From Dyella sp. C11 (GTDB taxonomy: Bacteria > Pseudomonadota > Gammaproteobacteria > Xanthomonadales > Rhodanobacteraceae), in the NCBI RefSeq assembly GCF_003121485.1, contig NZ_QAVX01000003.1, forward strand, positions 108,309 through 172,308: a stretch of 64,000 nt of DNA, in the 5' to 3' direction. The notes under the pieces are model-generated. The model was not told the DNA's origin and searched no databases. It worked only from the letters and a program-made list of their open reading frames with translations. The first letter of the stretch is position 1. Each line of letters begins with the position of its first letter. Both the position numbers and the translations under genes were made by a program. This document shows positions 56,840-64,000 of this stretch, one piece after another.

Positions 56840-58156
56840 ATGACGCAAGCTTTCACGACCTCGCCGCTCGCGGCGGACGGCTCACGCCGCATGGATAGAC
56901 GGGACATCCAGACCTTGTTCCTTGCCTCGCTAGGCGGCGCGCTGGAGTTCTATGACTTCGTGGTGTTCGTGTTCTTTGCGTTGCCGCTGAGCCATCTGTT
57001 CTTCCCCGCGAACATGCCGGCGTGGCTGGCGCAATTGCAGGTCTACGGCATCTTTGCGGCGGGATACCTGGCGCGCCCGCTGGGCGGCATCGTGATGGCG
57101 CATTTCGGTGATCGCCAGGGGCGCAAGCGCATGTTCACGCTCAGCGTGTTCCTGATGGCGTTGCCCACGCTGGCCATTGGCTTGCTGCCTGTCTATGCAA
57201 GCATTGGCGTGTTGGCGCCGCTGCTGTTGCTGCTGATGCGCGTGGTGCAGGGCGTGGCCATTGGTGGCGAAGTGCCGGGCGCCTGGGTGTTCGTGGCGGA
57301 GCATGCGCGCGCAGGCCGTGTAGGGTTTGCCTGTGCCTGTCTTACTTCTGGGCTGACAGTCGGCATCCTGATCGGCTCACTCACGGCAGCCTGGTTGAAT
57401 CATCACCTGTCGCCCGATCAGATTCTCGCCTGGGGCTGGCGCCTGCCATTCCTGCTCGGCGGCGTGTTTGGTTTCATCGCGGTGTGGTTGCGCCGCTGGC
57501 TCAGCGAAACGCCGGTGTTCGCCGAGCTGCAGGCCCGCAAGGCGCTGAGCGAGAACATGCCGTTGCGCACGGTGCTGTCAGGGCACGGTGGCGCCGTGGT
57601 GTTGTCCATGTCGGTGACGTGGATGCTGACTGCGGCGATCGTCGTGCTCATCCTGATGCTGCCGACGCTGGTGCAGCACGCGTTTCAGATTGCGCCCGAC
57701 GAGGCCTTCCTCGGCAACAGCATCGCTGCGTTTTGTCTTGGCGTGGGTTGCCTCGCGTTTGGATGGCTGGTCGATCGCATCGGCGCGCCGCTGTCCCTGC
57801 TGCTGGGCTCGATCGCGCTGGTGACCTGCACCTATCTGCTGTTCGCGGATCTTGCCGCTGGTGGCGCACACTTCCTGGTGCTCTATGCAGTAACGGGATT
57901 TCTGGTGGGCACGGTGGGCGTGGTGCCCACCATCATGGTCTCGGCCTTTCCCGCACCGATCCGCTTTTCGGGCGTGTCGTTCGCCTACAACGTGGCCTAT
58001 GCCGTGTTCGGCGCGAGCACGGCGCCCTTGATCCAGTACCTGGGCAGTCGCGTCGGCCGTCACATGCCAGCGCACTACGTGGCGTTCACCGCGGCGATCA
58101 GCATCGTGGCTGCGTTGTGGCTGCTGTTGAAGGGAAAAGGCAAACCCGCTGGCTGA
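56840..58156 (+). CDS. MFS transporter, MHS family (ProP-like)
   Basis: A 438-residue transporter with 12 helices: GALEFYDFVVFVFFALPL, ARPLGGIVMAHFGDRQGRKR (motif A), and RVVQGVAIGGEVPGAW. This is typical of the metabolite:H+ symporter family (ProP, KgtP, ShiA); the substrate cannot be told. AGGAACACCG precedes the ATG. Confidence 0.92.
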   Translation: MTQAFTTSPLAADGSRRMDRRDIQTLFLASLGGALEFYDFVVFVFFALPLSHLFFPANMPAWLAQLQVYGIFAAGYLARPLGGIVMAHFGDRQGRKRMFTLSVFLMALPTLAIGLLPVYASIGVLAPLLLLLMRVVQGVAIGGEVPGAWVFVAEHARAGRVGFACACLTSGLTVGILIGSLTAAWLNHHLSPDQILAWGWRLPFLLGGVFGFIAVWLRRWLSETPVFAELQARKALSENMPLRTVLSGHGGAVVLSMSVTWMLTAAIVVLILMLPTLVQHAFQIAPDEAFLGNSIAAFCLGVGCLAFGWLVDRIGAPLSLLLGSIALVTCTYLLFADLAAGGAHFLVLYAVTGFLVGTVGVVPTIMVSAFPAPIRFSGVSFAYNVAYAVFGASTAPLIQYLGSRVGRHMPAHYVAFTAAISIVAALWLLLKGKGKPAG

Positions 58157-58198
58157 GAGCGGGGGTGGTGCCGGCGCCTGATGCGCCGGCACCCTGCA

Positions 58199-58822
58199 TC
58201 AGGTGTTGTTGATGGTCGAGCCGGTAAGCAGGCCGCGCGCGAGCATGCTGCACTGCTTGCGGTAGAGGAGCAGCTGCCATTGGCGTCCACCCAGCTGGTG
58301 CCACAGCACGGCCGAGCGCACGGCGGCCAGCAGGTTGGTTCGCACCGTTTCCACCACGGCCGGCTGTTGCAGCTGCTGCGGGCTGCCGGTGAGCATGACG
58401 CGCGGCTTCAGCGTGGACAGCGTGTTGGCATAGAGCTCGGCAAGTCGCTTCACGACCTGGGGCGAATCCGGCCCGAAGTGCTCGACCTGGCGTTGCGTGG
58501 CCTGGATGCCTTGCTGCAGGCGATCAAGCAGCTCGCTGCGGCGCGAAAGGCTTCGTTCCAGTCGCATCACCGTGAAGGACATGCGCGTGATCGCGACGTC
58601 GCGGTTGCTCTCGTCCAGCAGGGTGATCAGCTGGCGCAGGCCAAGGCGTACGGCCGAGACATCGCCATACACGCCCACCACCGACGGTGCATCGATACGA
58701 AACACGCTGGCCATGCTGGCGGCCATGGCGATGTCGTCGCAGCGGCCGTCATTGGCCAGCTGTTGGGCGAGCGTGGTGGCCTGGAACAGTCCAGCCAGGG
58801 CCAGCACGCGCTCTTCGTTCAT
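58199..58822 (-). CDS. hflD: High-frequency lysogenization protein HflD
   Basis: A 207-residue peripheral membrane helical protein of the HflD family: MNEERVLALAGLFQATTLAQ, YGDVSAVRLGLRQLITLLDE, RDVAITRMSFTVMRLERSL. ATG 58822 lies 10 bp after the mnmA stop, so mnmA-hflD are co-transcribed, as in E. coli. Confidence 0.95.
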   Translation of the reverse strand: MNEERVLALAGLFQATTLAQQLANDGRCDDIAMAASMASVFRIDAPSVVGVYGDVSAVRLGLRQLITLLDESNRDVAITRMSFTVMRLERSLSRRSELLDRLQQGIQATQRQVEHFGPDSPQVVKRLAELYANTLSTLKPRVMLTGSPQQLQQPAVVETVRTNLLAAVRSAVLWHQLGGRQWQLLLYRKQCSMLARGLLTGSTINNT

Positions 58823-58832
58823 GGCGAAAGCT

Positions 58833-59972
58833 TCAAACACCGGTAAGGGATTCCGAAGTGACGGGAAGGGCGGCGACATCATTCCAGCCGCCGAAGGGGG
58901 CGTTGGTGCGGTCGATCACGGCACCGCCGAGACAGGCCTCGCCATCGTAGAAAACGACCGACTGGCCCGGTGTGACGGCACGCTGAGGTTCATCAAAGAC
59001 CACCTCCAGCCCGTCATCGCGTACGAACACTTCGCAGGCCTGGTCGGCCTGGCGATAGCGTGTCTTGGCCGTGCAGCGGAAGCGCGCGGCCGGCGGTGCG
59101 CCGGCCACCCAGGTGGGCGGCTCGGCATGCAGGCGGCTCGAATACAGCCAATGGTTCTCGCCACCCTGGGCCACATAGAGCACGTTGTTGGGTACGTCCT
59201 TGCCCACCACGTACCAGGCGTCGCCACTCGCACCGTGCCGGCCACCGATGCCCAGCCCGTTGCGTTGGCCCAGCGTGTAATACATCACGCCCTGATGCTC
59301 CCCCACGGTTTCACCATCCGGCGTACGCATGGGGCCGGGCTGGGCCGGGATGTACTGCGCGAGGAAGCTGCGGAAATCGCGCTCGCCGATGAAGCAGATG
59401 CCAGTGGAATCCTTCTTGGCGTGCGTGGGCAGCGCGGCGTCCTCGGCCATGCGGCGCACCAGCGATTTCTCGATTTCGCCCACGGGAAACAGCGTGGCAG
59501 CCAGCTGTTCCTGGCCTAGCGCATGCAGGAAATAGGTCTGGTCCTTGGACGTATCCACCGCACGCAACAGCCGATATTTTCCATCGTGGAAATCCACGCG
59601 GGCGTAATGGCCGGTGGCGATCTTGTCGGCGCCCAGTGCGCGGGCTTCGTCCAGGAACGTCTTGAACTTGATTTCGCGATTGCACAGCACATCCGGGTTG
59701 GGCGTGCGGCCTGCGCGGTATTCCGCGAGAAAATGCTCGAAGACACCATCCCAGTAAGCCCCGGCGAAATTGCGCGCATGGAACGGAATGCCCAGGCGCC
59801 CGCACACGGCGACGGCGTCCTTGCGGTCGATGTCGGCGGTGCAGGGGCCGTCGCGGTCGTCTTCTTCCCAGTTCTGCATGAACAGGCCTTCGACCGCATA
59901 ACCGTCCTTCTGAAGCAGAAGGGCGGCCACGGACGAATCCACGCCACCGGAAATGCCGAGCATCACTTTCAC
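58833..59972 (-). CDS. mnmA: tRNA-uridine 2-sulfurtransferase MnmA
   Basis: Makes s2U34 in tRNA Lys, Glu and Gln. The 379 residues have the PP-loop [15 protein letters not shown] (SGGVDSS at 8-14), [15 protein letters not shown] with Cys, and the catalytic CxxxC region around [13 protein letters not shown]. Start GTG 59972 follows GGAGGATCGTTACCC and overlaps the nudJ stop (GTGA). Confidence 0.95.
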   Translation of the reverse strand: MKVMLGISGGVDSSVAALLLQKDGYAVEGLFMQNWEEDDRDGPCTADIDRKDAVAVCGRLGIPFHARNFAGAYWDGVFEHFLAEYRAGRTPNPDVLCNREIKFKTFLDEARALGADKIATGHYARVDFHDGKYRLLRAVDTSKDQTYFLHALGQEQLAATLFPVGEIEKSLVRRMAEDAALPTHAKKDSTGICFIGERDFRSFLAQYIPAQPGPMRTPDGETVGEHQGVMYYTLGQRNGLGIGGRHGASGDAWYVVGKDVPNNVLYVAQGGENHWLYSSRLHAEPPTWVAGAPPAARFRCTAKTRYRQADQACEVFVRDDGLEVVFDEPQRAVTPGQSVVFYDGEACLGGAVIDRTNAPFGGWNDVAALPVTSESLTGV

Positions 59973-60469
59973 GGGTAACGATCCTCCACAAGCAGGCTGT
60001 GGAGCATGTCCAGCGGATAACGATGACCGGCAAGCCATGCATCGATGCTCATCAGCACCAAAGGACTGCGCAATGCGTCACCAAGTGCCACGATTTCGTC
60101 GCGGGTCATCCACAAAGCACGACGGATGCCGTCATCAAGCGGGCGATCCGCGTCATGATGCAGTGCCCGCGCAGCGAAACTGAAGCGCACCACGCCGTCG
60201 CCATGCTCGGTGCTGCGCCATTGATGGACACCGATCAGGTGCTCCAGCGCCACCGTCCAGCCCGTTTCCTCCAGCGTTTCACGCACGGCGGCGGTCACCA
60301 GGCTTTCCCGGTCGTCCAGATGTCCGGCGGGCTGGTTATAGGCCACGCGGCCGTTCACCTCCTCTTCGACCATGAGGAAGCGGTCGCCATCGGCAACGAC
60401 GCAGGCCACCGTGACGTGGGGGCACCAGACTTGCAGGGGAACAGGGGAGGGATGGGCCATCGAGGACAT
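59969..60469 (-). CDS. nudJ: NUDIX hydrolase NudJ
   Basis: A 166-residue phosphatase with the NUDIX box at 49-71 ([20 protein letters not shown] then TGW). It hydrolyses HMP-PP and nucleoside diphosphates in E. coli. The order nudJ-mnmA-hflD is conserved in E. coli and overlaps support one operon. Confidence 0.94.
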   Translation of the reverse strand: MSSMAHPSPVPLQVWCPHVTVACVVADGDRFLMVEEEVNGRVAYNQPAGHLDDRESLVTAAVRETLEETGWTVALEHLIGVHQWRSTEHGDGVVRFSFAARALHHDADRPLDDGIRRALWMTRDEIVALGDALRSPLVLMSIDAWLAGHRYPLDMLHSLLVEDRYP

Positions 60470-60580
60470 ATGGCGGCGATATCGCCACTGGAAAAGCCGT
60501 CATTGTGCCATCACCTGTAGGCGGTCTGCCTTTGACGGTCGGGCGGTATACTTTCCCTCAAGGAATTCTCACGTAAAACC

Positions 60581-60907
60581 ATGGCTCACGAACCCGAACA
60601 CGAACAAGGCAATAGTCACGGTCTGGCGCTGGAAACCTCCCGTCCGGAGGTGGCCCGACCGCCGCTCTTCCAGGTGGTGCTGCTGAACGACGATTTCACA
60701 CCGATGGATTTTGTGGTCGAAGTGCTGCGTAGCTTCTTCAGCCTGGACCAGGAACGGGCCGTGCAGGTGATGCTGCACGTCCATACACGCGGGAAGGGCG
60801 TCTGCGGGGTGTTTACCCGGGAAGTGGCGGAAACCAAGGTGACCCAGGTGAACGAATATTCACGTGCTCATCAGCACCCTTTGTTGTGCACTATGGAAAA
60901 GCTTTAA
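60581..60907 (+). CDS. clpS: ATP-dependent Clp protease adaptor ClpS
   Basis: A 108-residue N-degron adaptor: [20 protein letters not shown], and [20 protein letters not shown]. It delivers N-end-rule substrates to ClpAP. It lies 232 bp before clpA, the usual order. Confidence 0.96.
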   Translation: MAHEPEHEQGNSHGLALETSRPEVARPPLFQVVLLNDDFTPMDFVVEVLRSFFSLDQERAVQVMLHVHTRGKGVCGVFTREVAETKVTQVNEYSRAHQHPLLCTMEKL

Positions 60908-61139
60908 AAAGCGACGAAATACGTGGTGAGGGCAAGGAAGGACGAAACGAAGCCGGCCCGCGGGCAGCGGACGGGAATAGGGCAGGACGGCGGCAGGTAC
61001 GGTTTTCATGAGGCACCTGCGGTCCCGGGCACGATTCCTGCCCCTCTTCGCTGGCACGGATATTGAAGAGGCTTCCAGTACCCCCATTTCGTAGCTATCG
61101 CGGCGTTGCCGCCCTGCCACACAAGCGGAGTAGGTCCGG

Positions 61140-63407
61140 ATGTTCAGCAAGGATCTCGAAGTCACCATCGGCCAGTGCTACAAGCAGGCCCGCGAGCAGC
61201 GTCATGAATTCATGACGGTGGAACACCTTCTGCTCGCACTCACCGAAAACCAGTCGGCCCTTGGCGCGCTGCGCGCCTGTGGCGTCGACCTGCCGCGCCT
61301 GACGCGCGAGCTGGAAAAGATCATTGCCGAAACCGTACCGGTACTGCCGCACGGGGACGAGCGTGATACCCAGCCCACGCTGGGCTTCCAGCGCGTGCTT
61401 CAGCGCGCGGTCTACCACGTACAGTCTTCCGGCCGTAAGGAAGTCACCGGCGCCAACGTGCTGGTGGCGATCTTCGGCGAAAAGGATTCGCACGCGGTCT
61501 ATTTCCTGCACCAGCAGGAGATCACCCGCCTGGACGTGGTGAACTACATTTCGCACGGCATCGCCAAGATCGGCGACGAGCCGTCGCAGAGCATGCCGGG
61601 CTCCGAGCGTGAGAGCGAAGACGGCGAGCCCAAGGGCAATCCGCTCAGCGAATACGCCAGCAACCTCAACGAACTGGCGCTGGAAGGCAAGATCGATCCG
61701 CTGATCGGCCGCCAGGACGAAATCGAGCGCACCATCCAGGTGCTGTGCCGTCGCCGCAAGAACAACCCGCTGTACGTGGGTGAGGCCGGCGTCGGCAAGA
61801 CGGCACTGGCCGAAGGCCTTGCCAAGCGCATCGTGGACGGCGACGTGCCCGAGGTGCTGGAAAACGCCACCATCTGGTCGCTGGATCTCGGCGCGCTGGT
61901 GGCCGGCACCAAGTATCGCGGTGATTTCGAGAAGCGCCTGAAGGCCGTCATCGGCCAGCTCAAGAAGCAGCCGGGTGCGGTGCTCTTCATCGACGAGATC
62001 CACACCATCATCGGTGCCGGTTCCGCGTCGGGCGGCACCATGGACGCCAGCAACCTGATCAAGCCCATGCTGGCTTCCGGCGAGCTGCGTTGCATCGGTT
62101 CCACCACGTTCCAGGAATTCCGCGGCATCTTCGAGAAGGATCGCGCACTCGCCCGTCGCTTCCAGAAGATCGACGTGGTCGAGCCGACCGTGGCCGACAG
62201 CTTCGAGATCCTCAAGGGCCTGCGTTCGCGCTTCGAGGAACATCACAACGTGGCCTACACCACGGAAGCCCTGAAGGCCGCAGTGGACCTGTCGGTGAAG
62301 CACATTCCGGATCGTCTGCTGCCGGACAAGGCCATTGATGTGATCGACGAAGCCGGCGCCCGTCAGCGCCTGCTGCCCGCCGATCAGCGCACGGGCAAGG
62401 TCGACGTGCCCGAGGTGGAATACATCGTCGCCAAGATGGCGCGCATTCCGGCCAAGCAGGTCTCGGCGTCGGATCGCGATGTGCTGAGGAACCTGGAGCG
62501 CAACCTCAAGATGGTGGTGTTCGGTCAGGACCCGGCCATCGAGGCGCTGGCGGCGTCGATCAAGATGGCCCGTTCGGGCCTGGCTGATCCGTCCAAGCCC
62601 ATCGGCTGCTTCCTGCTCGCCGGCCCCACGGGCGTGGGCAAGACGGAAGTGACCAAGCAGCTGGCGATGCAGCTGGGCATCGAGATGATCCGCTTCGACA
62701 TGTCCGAGTACATGGAAGCGCATTCGGTCTCGCGTCTGGTGGGTGCACCTCCGGGTTACGTGGGTTTCGACCAGGGTGGCCTGCTGACGGAAGCCGTCAC
62801 CAAGCATCCGCATGCGGTGCTGCTGCTGGACGAAATCGAGAAGGCGCATCCGGATGTGTTCAACATCCTGTTGCAGGTGATGGACCGCGGCGTGCTCACT
62901 GACACCAACGGTCGCGAAGCCAACTTCAAGAACGTGGTGGTGGTGATGACCACCAATGCGGGTGCGCAGCAGGCGTCGCGTCGCGGCATCGGCTTCGTCA
63001 AGCAGAACCACTCGATGGATGCGATGGAAGTGATCCGCCGCAGCTTCACTCCGGAGTTCCGCAACCGCCTGGACGCGATCATCCAGTTCAACCCGCTGGA
63101 CTTCGATCACATCCTGCGTGTGGTGGACAAGTTCCTGATCGAGCTGGAAGCGCAGCTCACCGAGAAGCACGTGAGCCTGGATGTGGATGCCGACGCCCGC
63201 CGCTGGTTGGCCGAGCACGGCTTTGATCCGCAGATGGGTGCCCGTCCGATGGCCCGCGTGATCCAGGAGAAGGTGAAGCGTCCGCTGGCCGACGAGCTGT
63301 TGTTCGGCAAGCTGGCCGATGGCGGCAAGGTGAGCCTGAGCGTGAAGGACGGCGAGCTGGTGGTGACCTCCGAAGCCGCTGAAAGCCTGCCGGCCACGGT
63401 GAGCTGA
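61140..63407 (+). CDS. clpA: ATP-dependent Clp protease ATPase ClpA
   Basis: A 755-residue AAA+ unfoldase with an N-terminal double Clp-N domain, AAA1 with Walker A GEAGVGKT at 214-221, and AAA2 with Walker A GPTGVGKT near 496 and DEIEKAHPDVFN Walker B. The IGF/IGL-type loop for ClpP (RRGIGFVKQ) is present. It works with ClpP and ClpS. Start ATG 61140 follows CGGAGTAGGTCCGG. Confidence 0.97.
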   Translation: MFSKDLEVTIGQCYKQAREQRHEFMTVEHLLLALTENQSALGALRACGVDLPRLTRELEKIIAETVPVLPHGDERDTQPTLGFQRVLQRAVYHVQSSGRKEVTGANVLVAIFGEKDSHAVYFLHQQEITRLDVVNYISHGIAKIGDEPSQSMPGSERESEDGEPKGNPLSEYASNLNELALEGKIDPLIGRQDEIERTIQVLCRRRKNNPLYVGEAGVGKTALAEGLAKRIVDGDVPEVLENATIWSLDLGALVAGTKYRGDFEKRLKAVIGQLKKQPGAVLFIDEIHTIIGAGSASGGTMDASNLIKPMLASGELRCIGSTTFQEFRGIFEKDRALARRFQKIDVVEPTVADSFEILKGLRSRFEEHHNVAYTTEALKAAVDLSVKHIPDRLLPDKAIDVIDEAGARQRLLPADQRTGKVDVPEVEYIVAKMARIPAKQVSASDRDVLRNLERNLKMVVFGQDPAIEALAASIKMARSGLADPSKPIGCFLLAGPTGVGKTEVTKQLAMQLGIEMIRFDMSEYMEAHSVSRLVGAPPGYVGFDQGGLLTEAVTKHPHAVLLLDEIEKAHPDVFNILLQVMDRGVLTDTNGREANFKNVVVVMTTNAGAQQASRRGIGFVKQNHSMDAMEVIRRSFTPEFRNRLDAIIQFNPLDFDHILRVVDKFLIELEAQLTEKHVSLDVDADARRWLAEHGFDPQMGARPMARVIQEKVKRPLADELLFGKLADGGKVSLSVKDGELVVTSEAAESLPATVS

Positions 63408-63430
63408 GACGGTTTCACGCAAGCAAAGAA

Positions 63431-63457
63431 AAGGCCGCGTTCAACGCGGCCTTTTTT
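63431..63457 (+). terminator. Rho-independent terminator after clpA
   Basis: AAGGCCGCGT-TCA-ACGCGGCCTT stem with a T tail. Confidence 0.9.
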
Positions 63458-63543
63458 ATGCCTGCCCGCAAGCAGCTGAGCTGGCGGGCCTCCCTTTCGT
63501 GAAAAGCCGCGCACCGGGTGCGCTCCACGAAAGTGGCTTGGAA

Positions 63544-63762
63544 TTACTTCATGCGGTACGTGATACGACCCTTGGTGAGGTCGTACGGGGTCATCTCGAC
63601 CTTCACCTTGTCGCCGGTGAGAATGCGGATGTAATGCTTGCGCATGCGGCCGGAAATATGGGCCGTAATGACGTGGCCGTTTTCCAGCTGCACACGGAAC
63701 ATGGTGTTGGGCAGGGTCTCCTGGACCGTACCTTCCATTTCGATGACGTCGTCTTTGGCCAT
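63544..63762 (-). CDS. infA: Translation initiation factor IF-1
   Basis: A 72-residue S1/OB-fold protein ([39 protein letters not shown]). It starts at ATG 63762; upstream codons to 63792 are a spurious extension. It is convergent with clpA, the conserved clpA-infA arrangement. Confidence 0.97.
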   Translation of the reverse strand: MAKDDVIEMEGTVQETLPNTMFRVQLENGHVITAHISGRMRKHYIRILTGDKVKVEMTPYDLTKGRITYRMK

Positions 63763-63844
63763 GCGTTCCGAGGGGGCTAGGGCAGCCGTCATGGCCGCGT
63801 AAGCCGTCGATTATGCCACGGAAGTTCCGATGGTTAAAGAATCA

Positions 63845-64000
63845 TCAGCCAAAATGCTCATCGAGCTTGCGACGGATCTCCTGTTCCACCATCCCCTTCA
63901 GGGGGGACAGCATCATGCCCAGCTCGGCCGTGACCTGAATGGCGTCGGTGCCCACGGCAATGCTGCCGTTCACGCCCGGGCGCGAGAAGCGCAGCGTGTC
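63845..64000 (-). CDS. Polyhydroxyalkanoic acid system family protein (partial)
   Basis: The last 51 residues of a minus-strand gene that continues beyond the window. The visible part, DTLRFSRPGVNGSIAVGTDA, then an AIQVTAELGMMLSPLKGMVEQEI segment, matches the C-terminal half of the PHA granule-associated (TIGR02610-like) small protein family. Its upstream part is outside the window. Confidence 0.75.
   Translation of the reverse strand, partial: DTLRFSRPGVNGSIAVGTDAIQVTAELGMMLSPLKGMVEQEIRRKLDEHFG

Noticed and set aside
61095-63422. 775-residue open frame antisense to clpA
   Set aside because: Same reason; clpA carries all family motifs on the opposite strand.

Overview
The window is a high-GC gammaproteobacterial chromosome segment. 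The best guess is Xanthomonadales, family Rhodanobacteraceae (Dyella, Luteibacter or Rhodanobacter-like). This rests on gene content and order (smc-zipA, a long ligA of about 800 residues, FabV as enoyl-ACP reductase, nudJ-mnmA-hflD, clpS-clpA-infA, tpiA-secG-tRNA-Leu) and on many GTAG-type palindromic intergenic repeats. The genus is inference; no search was run.

Layout. 0-10 kb is core: an OxyR-like regulator, sbcB with a DUF2461 gene, orn, folP, glmM, a 2-oxoglutarate oxygenase, an SDR, tpiA, secG and tRNA-Leu(GAG). An imperfect 200-bp tandem duplication containing a terminator and two repeat families lies at 7.38-7.76 kb. 10.1-14 kb is accessory and visibly lower in GC: a small P-loop kinase, a lipoprotein with a Trypco2-like domain, a broken phage-type peptidase M15, a membrane-anchored ORC/CDC6-like AAA+ ATPase, a membrane-anchored helical protein, and a 3' fragment of tRNA-Ser(CGA) with its terminator, which looks like an integration scar. 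14-19.4 kb holds a DoxX-like protein, an 800-bp stretch without a convincing gene, and several small orphan genes.

19.4-21.3 kb is the most interesting locus. A short ORF with eight Asn codons in an 11-codon run ends just before a perfect terminator hairpin, immediately upstream of asnB. This is the architecture of an asparagine-sensing transcription attenuator. 21.3-33.9 kb carries a double-retropepsin protein, prfB with its programmed +1 frameshift, a 23S-IVP-family gene framed by inverted repeats, lysS, a second short YidC-like protein, yciI-bolA, smc, zipA and a PLD-family lipoprotein. 34-44.5 kb is regulatory and metabolic: TetR with a matched operator pair and an SDR/Rossmann pair, a lipase lipoprotein, a MocR regulator divergent from a CMD-cupin operon, an iron-type PepSY operon behind a perfect Fur-box palindrome, and an OprO/OprP-type porin.

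44.7-64 kb is fabV, phrB, a 1.1-kb composite array of GTAG palindromes, a Kef-type antiporter, a DHA2 MFS pump, rnk, ligA-epmA-VOC, aqpZ, an MHS-family MFS transporter, nudJ-mnmA-hflD, clpS-clpA, infA and the end of a PHA-system-family gene. The core genes serve DNA replication and repair, translation, cell division and proteolysis. The transferred or regulatory novelty is concentrated at 10.8-14 kb, 19.4-19.7 kb, 24 kb and 47.5-48.5 kb.
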